Assembly (NCBI GenBank): GCA_033851915.1
Contig: JAWSVM010000007.1
Coordinates: forward strand, 186,001-250,000
Length of the DNA stretch: 64,000 nt
Source of the DNA: UBA1672 sp033851915
GTDB taxonomy: Bacteria; Pseudomonadota; Alphaproteobacteria; Micavibrionales; Micavibrionaceae
Direction: 5' to 3'
The notes beneath the pieces are model-generated. The model saw nothing but the letters and a program-made list of their open reading frames with translations. It was not told the DNA's origin and made no database searches. Of this stretch, positions 8,058 to 16,816 are shown piece by piece. A program made the position numbers and the translations under genes. Position 1 is the stretch's first letter. Each line of letters begins with the position of its first letter.

Positions 8058-9176
8058 TTGGATTTTCTTTTTGATATTGTTTTTGACGGTGTTTCCGCGT
8101 GGACTCAAATTGGATATTTCATCATGGCCTTTGCATTTTCAGGTATTGGCGGCGGGTTAATCGGTTATGAGTTGTATTGGCGTTTTAAGGCGGATCGGGT
8201 AAAAGCACGCATTTCTTCTGTTCGTGTCACAGGGGGAAATGCTGATAAGAAAAAACGGGCAACTGGTGAAATGTATTATTCCGTGTTTGAATATGCTGCC
8301 CCTAATGGTGAAATGTTGGAGCATATGAGTGATATGGGCTCTAATAGCTTACTCAGCAGGCTTCCGGGGAAACGCGTGACTTTGATGGTGTTTCCCGATA
8401 ATCCCGAAAAAGTTAGGCGGCCATCATTGGTCTTGCCTATATTTGGGTTGGTGTTTTTATTGCCCGGTATCTTTATTGGCCATATGGCTGTGATGACTTT
8501 CGAACCCAGCTCTATGTTTTTTATCATAATCACCGCGGTAATTGGTTTTATTGCCTATAAAATATGGGGTTTTGTCAAAGATATACCGCGTGAGGAGCTG
8601 AAAGAGGGCTGGCAATCTTTGTGTAAGAATAAGCCGAATATTACTTCTTCATCCAGAAGCAAAAATGAAAAAGGACGGGTGCTTGAACAAGATGAAATCT
8701 CCAAACGTTTAAAAAGCCAATGCCGGAATGCCCGTACATCAGGTTATATTATGCTGGTTGTGGCGTGCGCTCTTGTCGGTGGCAGTTATTATGCAGGGTT
8801 GAATATGATTGACCGTATGCAAAACGGTGTGCGCGCGCCTGCGGAGGTTGTGCGTATAAAAAGCCAATATTCCAGCTCTACGGATAGCAGTGGTTATACT
8901 TATTACGCGATTGTCGAGTTTACGGATGAAAATGGTCGCTCTGTTGAATTTAAAGACAGTGTCGGGGCAAGTTCTCCCATGTATAAGCGGGGCGATGAGG
9001 TTGAGGTTATTTATTACTCTGATGCACCAAAGGATGCGATTATTGATCGTGGCATCTTTAATTGGAGCTTAAGCGGCGGTTTGGCCATTGGCGGATTACT
9101 TATCCTATGGATGGCGATTTACAGTATTCGAATCTCCCGACGTTTCGGCCACACGAAGCACCGCACCCGCGTATAA
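8058..9176 (+). CDS. Membrane protein with two DUF3592-like domains
   Basis: A 372-residue membrane protein built from two similar halves. Each half has hydrophobic helices plus an extracytoplasmic-looking beta domain. In the first, residues about 50-115 run from VKARISSVRV to LMVFPDNPEKVRRPS; in the second, residues about 255-330 run from APAEVVRIKSQ to VIYYSDAPKDAIID. This pattern is that of DUF3592, whose role is unknown. The start is TTG at 8058, supported by a GGAGA ribosome-binding site 7 bases upstream that overlaps the end of the preceding gene. It lies two bases after the NlpD-like gene, so the two are coupled. Confidence 0.8.
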   Translation: MDFLFDIVFDGVSAWTQIGYFIMAFAFSGIGGGLIGYELYWRFKADRVKARISSVRVTGGNADKKKRATGEMYYSVFEYAAPNGEMLEHMSDMGSNSLLSRLPGKRVTLMVFPDNPEKVRRPSLVLPIFGLVFLLPGIFIGHMAVMTFEPSSMFFIIITAVIGFIAYKIWGFVKDIPREELKEGWQSLCKNKPNITSSSRSKNEKGRVLEQDEISKRLKSQCRNARTSGYIMLVVACALVGGSYYAGLNMIDRMQNGVRAPAEVVRIKSQYSSSTDSSGYTYYAIVEFTDENGRSVEFKDSVGASSPMYKRGDEVEVIYYSDAPKDAIIDRGIFNWSLSGGLAIGGLLILWMAIYSIRISRRFGHTKHRTRV

Positions 9177-9296
9177 TATTTCTATCGTTTTCAGTGCATT
9201 ATTTAAAGTCTTGATACGAACAAGGCTTGCCTTTGTTGTGATTGTCTTTATATTCGCGATCTTAACATAGATTTTAAATGGATAAGGGAGCGTTTT

Positions 9297-9740
9297 ATGC
9301 TGATTTCCAAAGCACATGCCGCGTTAGCAGAAACAAGTGAAGAATTAATCGATTTGGCGAATGCGCCAACACCGATGGAAGCCTTTATGTGGAATATGGG
9401 GCCGATTGTTTTGTTGGTTATCTTGTTTTATGTGTTGCTTATCATGCCGCAGCAACGCCGCTTTAAAGAACATAGCGATATGCTGTCCGACCTTAAAAAA
9501 GGTGACCGTATTGTGACGGGTGGTGGTCTTGTTGGTAAGATTGATACGCTGATCGATGATAAGGAAGTTTTGATTGACCTTGGCGGGGGCACGAAGGTAA
9601 CGGCTTTGCGCTCTATGATACAGGGTAAGACAGAGCTGAAGCCTGTTGCGAATGACAGCAAGAAGGCTGCGCCCAAGAAAAAGGCCGAAGCAAAAACCGC
9701 GTCAAAAACGAAAACGACTAAAGACACTAAAAAAGCGTAA
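9297..9740 (+). CDS. yajC: Preprotein translocase subunit YajC
   Basis: Small single-pass inner-membrane partner of SecDF in the Sec translocase. Hydrophobic segment GPIVLLVILFYVLLIMPQQ is followed by the family signature PQQRRFKEHSDMLSDLKKGD and IVTGGGLVGKI. The 147 residues end in an unusually Lys/Ala/Thr-rich tail. ATG 9297 has an AAGGGAG site upstream. It precedes secD by 10 bases, the classic order. Confidence 0.95.
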   Translation: MLISKAHAALAETSEELIDLANAPTPMEAFMWNMGPIVLLVILFYVLLIMPQQRRFKEHSDMLSDLKKGDRIVTGGGLVGKIDTLIDDKEVLIDLGGGTKVTALRSMIQGKTELKPVANDSKKAAPKKKAEAKTASKTKTTKDTKKA

Positions 9741-9750
9741 TTAATTTATC

Positions 9751-11304
9751 ATGATACAGATTGCCCGCTGGAAAATTTTTCTAATCTTAGCCGTATGTAT
9801 TTACGGCTTTGCCTATAGCTCTCCTAATTTTGTCGGGATGCAAACGCATCAATGGATGAAAGAATCTCTGCCTGATTGGATGCCAAAGAAAACGGTTAAT
9901 CTTGGGCTTGATCTGCGTGGTGGTGCACATTTGTTGTACGAAGTTGATCTTGATGCTGTCTTTAAAGATCGTGCAGAGGTTTTTGCCGAAGACTTCAAAA
10001 AGTCTTTGAGAGAGAAAAAAATTGCCAAGCAAAGCATCGGTACAATAGAGCGTGGTGTGCGTATTGTGTTGGATAATGCAGATGATGCGCAAGCGGTCAA
10101 AAGGATGATCCGCCAAACTGATCCACGGTTGTCTCTTTCGATTGATACGCTTGGTGTGACGATTACGGCAATAATGGATGAGACATATGTTAAGCATGTG
10201 CAAGACCAGACAATTTCACAAATAATTGAAGTTGTTCGTCGCCGTATTGATATGATGGGCACAACCGAGCCGGTGATTCAGCGCCAAGGTTTAAACCGTG
10301 TGGTTATTCAGGTGCCGGGTGCGGACTCCAAGCAACTTCGTGATTTAATCGGGAAAACCGCAAAACTTGGTTTTCACTTAGTTGGTGGTGAAGGTAAAAG
10401 GAAGAGCAATGAACTTTCGTTGTTTTATGCGGATATGCCAATGCGGAAAATTAATGTAAAGCGCCGCGTGATTATCGCAGGGGATATGCTGGATGATGCA
10501 CAGCCATCCTTTAACCAAAATGGTCAAGCGGTTGTTAGTTTCCGCCTTAATGCGGTTGGTGCGCGGAAGTTTTGTACTGTTACACGTAAAAATGTTGGTA
10601 AACCCTTTGCTATTGTTCTTGATGGAGATGTGATTAGTGCGCCTGTTATTAATGAATCTATTTGTGGTGGGCAGGGGCAAATATCTGGTGGTTTTGATGT
10701 TCAAGAAGCCGCCGAGCTTGCTTTGTTGTTGCGTGCAGGTGCGCTGCCTACGGATATGACGGTCGTAGAAGAACGCTCTGTTGGGCCTTCTTTGGGTGCC
10801 GATTCCGTTGCAGCAGGAAAAATTGCCAGCTTGATTGGCCTGTCTTTGGTGCTTGTCTTTATGTTTATTAGCTATGGCTTATTCGGACTTATGGCGAATG
10901 TTGCTTTGGTTGTGAATATCGCACTTATCCTTGCGTTACTCTCCAGTTTGCAAGCAACATTAACGTTGCCCGGTATTGCAGGAATTGTTCTGACTGTTGG
11001 TATGGCGGTTGATGCGAACGTTCTGATTTTTGAGCGTATCCGCGAAGAAATAGCGGGAGGGCGCTCGGCGCTATCTTCTATTGATGCAGGATATTCACGG
11101 GCGATGGCCACAATTATTGACTCGAATTTAACCACGTTAATTGCCGCGGTGATTTTGTTCTCGTTCGGAACAGGGCCGATAAAAGGCTTCTCCGTAACGT
11201 TGGGCGTCGGAATTCTAACATCGTTCTTTTCGGCTATTTTTGTAACGCGTTTGCTGGTTGTGCTTTGGATTAAGAAGACTAACCCAAAAACCATACCGAT
11301 TTAA
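9751..11304 (+). CDS. secD: Protein translocase subunit SecD
   Basis: Inner-membrane RND-type subunit that uses the proton-motive force to complete Sec-dependent export. The 517 residues include an N-terminal transmembrane helix, the LGLDLRGGAHLLYEVD motif near residue 52, the large periplasmic region, and a cluster of five C-terminal helices beginning near residue 355 (the VGPSLGADSV entry and the GMAVDANVLIFERIREE signature). It lies between yajC and secF with short gaps, as in most proteobacteria. Confidence 0.97.
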   Translation: MIQIARWKIFLILAVCIYGFAYSSPNFVGMQTHQWMKESLPDWMPKKTVNLGLDLRGGAHLLYEVDLDAVFKDRAEVFAEDFKKSLREKKIAKQSIGTIERGVRIVLDNADDAQAVKRMIRQTDPRLSLSIDTLGVTITAIMDETYVKHVQDQTISQIIEVVRRRIDMMGTTEPVIQRQGLNRVVIQVPGADSKQLRDLIGKTAKLGFHLVGGEGKRKSNELSLFYADMPMRKINVKRRVIIAGDMLDDAQPSFNQNGQAVVSFRLNAVGARKFCTVTRKNVGKPFAIVLDGDVISAPVINESICGGQGQISGGFDVQEAAELALLLRAGALPTDMTVVEERSVGPSLGADSVAAGKIASLIGLSLVLVFMFISYGLFGLMANVALVVNIALILALLSSLQATLTLPGIAGIVLTVGMAVDANVLIFERIREEIAGGRSALSSIDAGYSRAMATIIDSNLTTLIAAVILFSFGTGPIKGFSVTLGVGILTSFFSAIFVTRLLVVLWIKKTNPKTIPI

Positions 11305-11316
11305 GGGGTAAATGAT

Positions 11317-12294
11317 ATGCGCGGAATAAGATTTGTACCTCAGGATTGTAATGTAAATTTCATTGGCATGCGTATGGCGGCCTTTGCGTTTTCGATTGTT
11401 TTGGTTCTTGGCTCTATCGGAATCACGGTTCAAAGAGGGCTTAATCTGGGGATTGATTTCACAGGCGGTACGGTGATTGAAATCCGCACACCTGTAACAC
11501 CAAATCTTGAGGCTCTACGTACGACGTTGAACGATCTTAAGTTGGGTTCAATTTCCATTCAGGAATTCGGGCAGATTGACGATCTTCTCATTCGCTTGCC
11601 CTCGCAGAAAAAGCCTGATGGCTGGGTAAATGGTGATGAAGATCCTAATGAGGTTGCGATTGAGTTTGTCCGTGAAACGCTGGATGAGGCATTTGAAGGC
11701 CAAACCGTTGATTATAGACGTATTGAATATGTTGGCCCGCAAGTTGGGGAAGAGCTGAAAATGAAGGGGCTTTATGCCATTGTATTTTCTTTGCTCGGCA
11801 TTTTAACCTATATCTGGTTTCGCTTTGAATGGCAGTTTGGTGTCGCGGCGATTATTGCCCTTGGGCATGATGCGATTGCGACGATTGGTTTGTTTGCGTT
11901 GTTGCAGATGGAATTTAATCTCTCCACTGTTGCTGCTATTTTGATGATTGCAGGATATTCGATTAATGACACGGTTGTTGTGTTTGATCGCGTGCGTGAG
12001 AATTTGCGTAAATATAAGAAAAAGCCATTGCTGGAGCTGTTTAACCTCTCGGTTAACCAAACACTATCACGGACATTAATGACATCAATGACCACGCTGC
12101 TTGCGCTGGTTGCGCTTTATGTGTTTGGTGGTGAAGTTATTCGCGGGTTTGTTTATGCGCTGATCTTCGGTATTGCGATTGGTACATATTCGTCTGTCTT
12201 TGTGGCATCACCGGTGTTGTTGATGATGAATGTTCGCCGTGGTGCGCCGCCATCTGATAAATCCGCCGAAGCAGGCGCTCCGGAAGTGATCTAA
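11317..12294 (+). CDS. secF: Protein translocase subunit SecF
   Basis: Second half of the SecDF motor. The 325 residues include an N-terminal helix, GIDFTGGTVIEIR near residue 47, the periplasmic loop, then five helices with GYSINDTVVVFDRVREN and LSRTLMTSMTTLLAL, the expected SecF signatures. It starts 12 bases after secD and ends 3 bases before the Mth938-like gene. Confidence 0.97.
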   Translation: MRGIRFVPQDCNVNFIGMRMAAFAFSIVLVLGSIGITVQRGLNLGIDFTGGTVIEIRTPVTPNLEALRTTLNDLKLGSISIQEFGQIDDLLIRLPSQKKPDGWVNGDEDPNEVAIEFVRETLDEAFEGQTVDYRRIEYVGPQVGEELKMKGLYAIVFSLLGILTYIWFRFEWQFGVAAIIALGHDAIATIGLFALLQMEFNLSTVAAILMIAGYSINDTVVVFDRVRENLRKYKKKPLLELFNLSVNQTLSRTLMTSMTTLLALVALYVFGGEVIRGFVYALIFGIAIGTYSSVFVASPVLLMMNVRRGAPPSDKSAEAGAPEVI

Positions 12295-12297
12295 GCG

Positions 12298-12681
12298 ATG
12301 GATGTTACGCCTCTTATCCGCAAAGGGAGCCAGGTTATCCAATCTTATGCCAGTGGTGTTTTCAAGGTAAGCGGGGAGCGTTACGATCATGCTCTTCTTG
12401 TGGATGTTGATGAAACTGCACCTTGGGATATCGGCGATATCACTGATATTGCGGATTTAAACATCCAACATTTTTCATCATTGATAGAGCGTAATGAGCA
12501 TATAGATGTTGTTCTTTTGGGATGTGGAAAAACCATGGCCTTTATCCCGCCTGCTCTAAGGGCAGAGCTTAAAAAATCAGGGTTATCTGTTGATGTTATG
12601 GATACAGGCGCAGCGTGCAGAACCTATAATGTTTTGATGGCGGAAGGTCGTCGTGTGGTTTGTGCATTACTTACCACGTGA
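12298..12681 (+). CDS. Mth938-like (DUF498) protein, NDUFAF3 homologue
   Basis: A 127-residue soluble protein of the Mth938/DUF498 fold, whose eukaryotic relative NDUFAF3 assists mitochondrial complex I assembly. Family marks are the opening LIRKGSQVIQSYASGVFKVSGERY, the central DVVLLGCGKTMAFIPPALR, and the end VDVMDTGAACRTYNVLMAEGRRVVCALL. In Alphaproteobacteria it regularly follows secF, as here. Its bacterial role is not well defined. A second relative of a complex I assembly factor (NDUFAF6-like) lies about 3 kb downstream. Confidence 0.9.
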   Translation: MDVTPLIRKGSQVIQSYASGVFKVSGERYDHALLVDVDETAPWDIGDITDIADLNIQHFSSLIERNEHIDVVLLGCGKTMAFIPPALRAELKKSGLSVDVMDTGAACRTYNVLMAEGRRVVCALLTT

Positions 12682-12689
12682 TGGTTGCG

Positions 12690-12715
12690 GCGCATATGCG
12701 CGTTTTTCTTGCTTT
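12690..12715 (+). terminator. Possible terminator after the secDF operon
   Basis: A perfect 12-base palindrome (GCGC-ATAT-GCGC) at 12690-12701 is followed by a T-rich tail broken by a few other bases. The stem is short, so termination may be partial. Confidence 0.5.
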
Positions 12716-12779
12716 TTATGTCCTGTTTATTGTACAATTCATCCTATAAAAATAAATATAAAAATATAGGGTTGTTATT

Positions 12780-14876
12780 ATGGCTGATTCTTCTACTGGT
12801 GTTGAAGGTCTTACAGAAGATATTCAAAAATTATTATCGGAACAACGTGAAGATGTTGTGGGTACGTATCCTGCTGATTTTCTTTATCATTCTATGACGG
12901 GGGAGGATGGAAACCCTTTGATCGTGAAGGTTGATGATACATATTACTCTGCATGGATGTCACGTGATGAGGCCGGCGAGCCGTTCTCAAAAGTTACTCT
13001 TTTAACCGAGAACCAAGTGAATGAGATTTATGCACAGATACCCGGTGGCCCATCAGGGAAGATGAATATCGGAGAATCAGTTTACGTGAATCCTGATTTG
13101 GATAATCGCGAAATTGCTGCTGATAGTGTAACGAATGTTACGTTTAATGTTGAAACAGGTGAAATAGTCGATGCGGCGCAGGTCGCAGCGGAGGCCGCCC
13201 TGTCAGCGCGAATGCGTACACGCTCACGTTCTACAGAAGCTGATGCAGGTACGTCGGCTAAATATGATACAGCATTTGTGCCCAACACTGTTATCGCGGA
13301 TGGAAATGTGTCTGCTGATGATTTGAAACAGCAGTTGGAAGGGTATCAACTGATTTCTCATATCGATAGCGAAGCAGCTGAAGAATCCAATAAGAGAGCG
13401 GCAACAAGCGCTTTGATTAATGGTGTCGGTGTGAGTATTAGTAGACTTCTAGTTACGCAAGGCGGGGCTGTTGAACCTAGTATTGAAATTGATAATGCGA
13501 GTGTGCTGTCCGGTGCTTCTAACATTGGTTTAGAGACAAGATTAAGCAATCCACAAGGTACAGCACCAGCGGCGCCTGCCACAGAGCCAGCGCCTGTTGA
13601 TCTCGGGTATGGCAGCAAAATGCAAGGCATTATTGATTCCGGCCCCGGGCAAGCAGATCCGAACAGTGCCTTTAGAGCGAATGAAATTCCGATGTTAACC
13701 AGAGGTTTTGATGATATTGCAGGTAATTTGGCGCAAGGAACTCTGACAGGAGATTCTGTGGCGATGGATAATGTAGATTCTTTGATGATTCTATTTCCTG
13801 AACATCGCGATATCATTGCATCTTATGCTTTAGCAGAGGAGAAGAATGCAGGAACTGATCCAAAGACATATTTGGATCAAGTTCAACAACGTAATCCGTC
13901 GGCGACGCCGGCTGTTGCAACAACTGCTCCGGCGCCAGCAAGTGGTGTAGAGGCGAGTTCCAAGTTACAAGCTTTGCTTGATGTTGTGGGTGGAGATGTT
14001 GCAAAGGACGAGCGGATTTCTCAAATTAATCGCGATGTTGGTCAAATTCACAGATATCTTGATAGTATTTCCGGTGATAAAGAGTTGTTTCAATCAGAAG
14101 CAAACAGCGCGATTGATTATTTGAACGCGCAAGGGTTAACGAAGCATGCGGAAATATTCTCCGGTTATGCGGAGGATCCTTCAACATACAGAGCGGCTCG
14201 CACTGCGTTGCGTGAGGTTGCTGTGTTAAGTGCGCCGGCATTATCTCCTGCAGATGAAGAGGCCAATCGCGCATGGGCGCAGGCAGCAAATGGTGAAAAG
14301 TCTGATGTTTCCGTTACCGCTGATCAGGTAGCAGGTGAGCTGGCTGCTAAACTTGAGGCTATTGGCTTTTCTTCGGATAATTTGCCTTCTGAGCTACGGG
14401 ATCGTTTAGCCGGGGCTCAAGCAAGGGCGGATGGGGATAAAGGATCTTCTCCGTTGGATACTATTCTTGATAATCTTGATAAAGATATTCAGCGTGATGT
14501 AGCAATGTCACAAATTAATCGTGATGTTGGTCAGGTTCTTAGATATTTGAATACAATTGCGATTAATCCGGCGTTGCTTCAACCAGAAGCGGCGCGTGCT
14601 GTTGATTTTTTGAATGATAAAGGCTTAACAAAGCATGCGGATATTATTTCTGATTATGCGAAGGATCCTTCAACCTTTAGAGATGCCAGAACTGCTATAC
14701 GTGAAGTGGTGGCCGTTAATGTGAATAGCTCGGCTTTTGGTGAAATTGCCAGTAATGCTGATAATGTTGATGCACAAATAGAGGAATTCAAGGCAGAGCT
14801 TGCTGACGTTGATGGTATGGATCTAGCGATAGATGATGCATCACCTAATGTTAGTTTGACTGGTATGAAGGCGTAA
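12780..14876 (+). CDS. Hypothetical acidic protein with internal repeats
   Basis: A 698-residue acidic protein without signal peptide or membrane segments; function unknown. The C-terminal half contains two clearly related blocks of about 100 residues (about 393-498 and 556-661, offset 163 residues), each holding SQINRDVGQ, a YL helix, an A-[IV]-D-[YF]-L motif, GLTKHA and DPST followed by an ARTA[LI]REV helix. A weaker third copy seems to lie near residues 300-370 (HRDIIASYA, DPKTY). Between repeats are Ala/Pro-rich linkers. The N terminus has GNPLIVKVDDTYYSAWMS, with faint resemblance to the acidic orphan at 53218. It sits between two gene groups that are often adjacent in Alphaproteobacteria, and a strong terminator follows. 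Confidence 0.75.
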   Translation: MADSSTGVEGLTEDIQKLLSEQREDVVGTYPADFLYHSMTGEDGNPLIVKVDDTYYSAWMSRDEAGEPFSKVTLLTENQVNEIYAQIPGGPSGKMNIGESVYVNPDLDNREIAADSVTNVTFNVETGEIVDAAQVAAEAALSARMRTRSRSTEADAGTSAKYDTAFVPNTVIADGNVSADDLKQQLEGYQLISHIDSEAAEESNKRAATSALINGVGVSISRLLVTQGGAVEPSIEIDNASVLSGASNIGLETRLSNPQGTAPAAPATEPAPVDLGYGSKMQGIIDSGPGQADPNSAFRANEIPMLTRGFDDIAGNLAQGTLTGDSVAMDNVDSLMILFPEHRDIIASYALAEEKNAGTDPKTYLDQVQQRNPSATPAVATTAPAPASGVEASSKLQALLDVVGGDVAKDERISQINRDVGQIHRYLDSISGDKELFQSEANSAIDYLNAQGLTKHAEIFSGYAEDPSTYRAARTALREVAVLSAPALSPADEEANRAWAQAANGEKSDVSVTADQVAGELAAKLEAIGFSSDNLPSELRDRLAGAQARADGDKGSSPLDTILDNLDKDIQRDVAMSQINRDVGQVLRYLNTIAINPALLQPEAARAVDFLNDKGLTKHADIISDYAKDPSTFRDARTAIREVVAVNVNSSAFGEIASNADNVDAQIEEFKAELADVDGMDLAIDDASPNVSLTGMKA

Positions 14877-14901
14877 AACTTTCTATCTCATATAGATAAT
14901 T

Positions 14902-14931
14902 AAAAGGGAGCCGTTTATAGCTCCCTTTTTT
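14902..14931. terminator. Bidirectional rho-independent terminator
   Basis: Ten-base stem (AAAAGGGAGC with GCTCCCTTTT) around an 8-base loop, with T-runs in both directions. It lies between two convergent genes, the repeat protein and sodB, and can serve both. Confidence 0.88.
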
Positions 14932-14955
14932 ATTGCTGTTATTCGTGCTTATTTT

Positions 14956-15573
14956 TTATGTAGCGATTTTGATAGGGCCTTTTTCAAACAGCTCGGTCAC
15001 GAATTCCCAGTTAACAAGGTTATCAACGAAGGCTTCCATGTATTTTGGACGCGCATTGCGGTAATCGATGTAATAGCTATGCTCCCAAACGTCACAACCT
15101 AGTATGGCCGTTTGTCCGTTAATCAGCGGGTTTTCACCATTAGGTGTTTTTGTAACCTCTAGCTTGCCGTCATCATTTAGAACCAGCCAGCACCAGCCGG
15201 AGCCGAATTGTGTTAAGCCTGCTTGAATGAACTGTTCACGGAATGCATCGAACGAGCCAAAGCTGTCTGTGATTGCTGTCTCAAGGTTGCCGGGGCGATC
15301 TCCGCCGCCATTTGGCTTCATCCATTCCCAGAATAATTTGTGGTTCCAATGTTGCCCTGCATTGTTAAACAAGCCTGCTTCGCCTTGCTTATGTGCGTTC
15401 AGAACGACTTCTTCCAGTGTTTTGCCCATATTTGGCAGACCTTCCAGAATTTTATTACCATTCACAACATAAGCGTTGTGGTGCTTGTCATGGTGGAATT
15501 CTAATGTCTCGGCGGACATGTAAGGGCCAAGTGCATCATAGGCGTAGGGAAGTTCGGGAAGTTCAAATGTCAT
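14956..15573 (-). CDS. sodB: Superoxide dismutase, Fe/Mn family (probably Fe)
   Basis: Converts superoxide to oxygen and hydrogen peroxide. From ATG 15573 (205 residues) the protein starts MTFELPELPYAYDALGPYM, the family N terminus. An AGGAGA site sits 7 bases upstream, so the longer reading from 15612 is unlikely. Metal ligands are in LEFHHDKHH, in the NNAGQHWNHKLFW region, and in DVWEHSYYIDY. Gln before HWNH points toward iron, but cambialistic enzymes also look like this. No signal peptide, so cytoplasmic. It faces the NDUFAF6-like gene across a short divergent promoter region. Confidence 0.95.
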   Translation of the reverse strand: MTFELPELPYAYDALGPYMSAETLEFHHDKHHNAYVVNGNKILEGLPNMGKTLEEVVLNAHKQGEAGLFNNAGQHWNHKLFWEWMKPNGGGDRPGNLETAITDSFGSFDAFREQFIQAGLTQFGSGWCWLVLNDDGKLEVTKTPNGENPLINGQTAILGCDVWEHSYYIDYRNARPKYMEAFVDNLVNWEFVTELFEKGPIKIAT

Positions 15574-15667
15574 TGCTGTCTCCTGTGCGATTATGTTCTG
15601 TGTACTGTTCATAGAGATAAAAAAATGATAATAGAGACTTTGTTCAAATTCTGGAAGAGCTATATAC

Positions 15668-16477
15668 GTGGATATGCAGAAAAATTACTGTGGCGATTTG
15701 GTACGTGCGCATGACGCGGATCGTTACTTGGTCTCTATGTTTGCGCCATCGGATAGGCGCGCAGACTTGTGGGCGTTGTTTGCCTTCAATTATGAGATCG
15801 CAAAAACCCGTGATGTGGTGAGTGATACGACGCTTGGTTTAATCAGGTTGCAATGGTGGCGTGATGCGATTGCAGGTGTTTACGATGGTAACGCTGTGCC
15901 GGATCATGAGGTTTTAAAGCCATTGGCAGAGGCAATAGAGCGCCATAACTTGCCACGTGCGCATTTTGATAAGCTTATTTATGCGCGGGAATTTGATTTA
16001 GAGGGCGTTTCTCCTGAAAATATGGAGGGACTTATCCATTATGCAGATTTTACCACCACGCCTTTATTGTACTTGGCGGCGCAAATTTGTGGAGAGACGT
16101 TGGGTGAGGACGTCGTGCGCCCTGTGGCGGTTAATTACACCTTGGCCGGAATTTTACGTGCAACGGCGCATAATGCGCGGCAGGGGCATATCTTACTGCC
16201 TCAGGATTTAATGAACAAATATGGTGTTACGAAAGACACTTTATTTGAAGAAACAGGGCAGAATGGTGTGGTTTCTTTGGCTAAAGATGTGACGGAAAGT
16301 CGTTTTCTTGATGTGAAATCGCAAGGGAATGCAACGCTTAAGGCTGCAATCGCTATTAGCGACATATATTTTCAGCAGATTGTCTCTAATGGTTACATGG
16401 TGATGTCGCCCAAGTTGCAGCAACCACCGGCCTTCAAGATTTTACGTGTATTCTGGAAAGTAAAATGCTGTTATTAA
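15668..16477 (+). CDS. Squalene/phytoene synthase family protein, NDUFAF6-like
   Basis: A 269-residue member of the squalene/phytoene synthase fold. Recognisable parts are the opening DADRYLVSMFAPSDRRADLWALFAFN, the first helix pair ending in IRLQWWRDAI, and the second around YTLAGILRATAHNARQGHILLP. The Asp-rich prenyl-diphosphate sites of true carotenoid or hopanoid enzymes are not obvious, and no other isoprenoid genes are nearby. It therefore looks like the NDUFAF6 branch, connected in mitochondria to complex I assembly. GTG 15668 is chosen because GGAAG sits 10 bases upstream; ATG 15674 is the alternative. Confidence 0.85.
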   Translation: MDMQKNYCGDLVRAHDADRYLVSMFAPSDRRADLWALFAFNYEIAKTRDVVSDTTLGLIRLQWWRDAIAGVYDGNAVPDHEVLKPLAEAIERHNLPRAHFDKLIYAREFDLEGVSPENMEGLIHYADFTTTPLLYLAAQICGETLGEDVVRPVAVNYTLAGILRATAHNARQGHILLPQDLMNKYGVTKDTLFEETGQNGVVSLAKDVTESRFLDVKSQGNATLKAAIAISDIYFQQIVSNGYMVMSPKLQQPPAFKILRVFWKVKCCY

Positions 16478-16549
16478 CCTTAGATTTATGTATTATGGAT
16501 AGAATACAGCAGGGTAAATATATAAGTTAGGGTATCAGGAGTATAAATT

Positions 16550-16801
16550 ATGGTCGATTCAGTAGGTTCATCCGGTCAAGCACCGCGCGTTTCATCGGTT
16601 GATAGAGCGCAACAGAAATCAGAAAATAATCAAAAGTCTGAAGAGGTTGCGGAAGCACGTGCCGCAGATGAAGTTAAAATTTCGGAGGAGGCGATCCTTG
16701 TGCAGGCCGAAGCCACAGCAAAACAAGTTTCCGCACAGCTGTCAGAAGATAAATCCGCTACATTGTCACCGGATATTGAACGTTTAAGCACGCTTGTTTA
16801 G
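16550..16801 (+). CDS. Small hypothetical charged protein
   Basis: An 83-residue soluble protein with an AGGAG site 8 bases before ATG 16550. It is rich in Ser, Glu, Ala and Gln and probably disordered at the start with a helical second half (DEVKISEEA, then LSPDIERLSTLV). The DEVKISEEA wording faintly recalls short flagellar regulators, but I would not assign one. It ends 16 bases from the convergent SIMPL gene. Confidence 0.65.
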   Translation: MVDSVGSSGQAPRVSSVDRAQQKSENNQKSEEVAEARAADEVKISEEAILVQAEATAKQVSAQLSEDKSATLSPDIERLSTLV

Positions 16802-16816
16802 GTGAATGCTCTAAAC

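Noticed and set aside
15668..16477. Carotenoid or hopanoid synthase function
   Set aside because: The fold fits, but obvious Asp-rich prenyl-diphosphate motifs and pathway neighbours are missing, so an NDUFAF6-like role is preferred.
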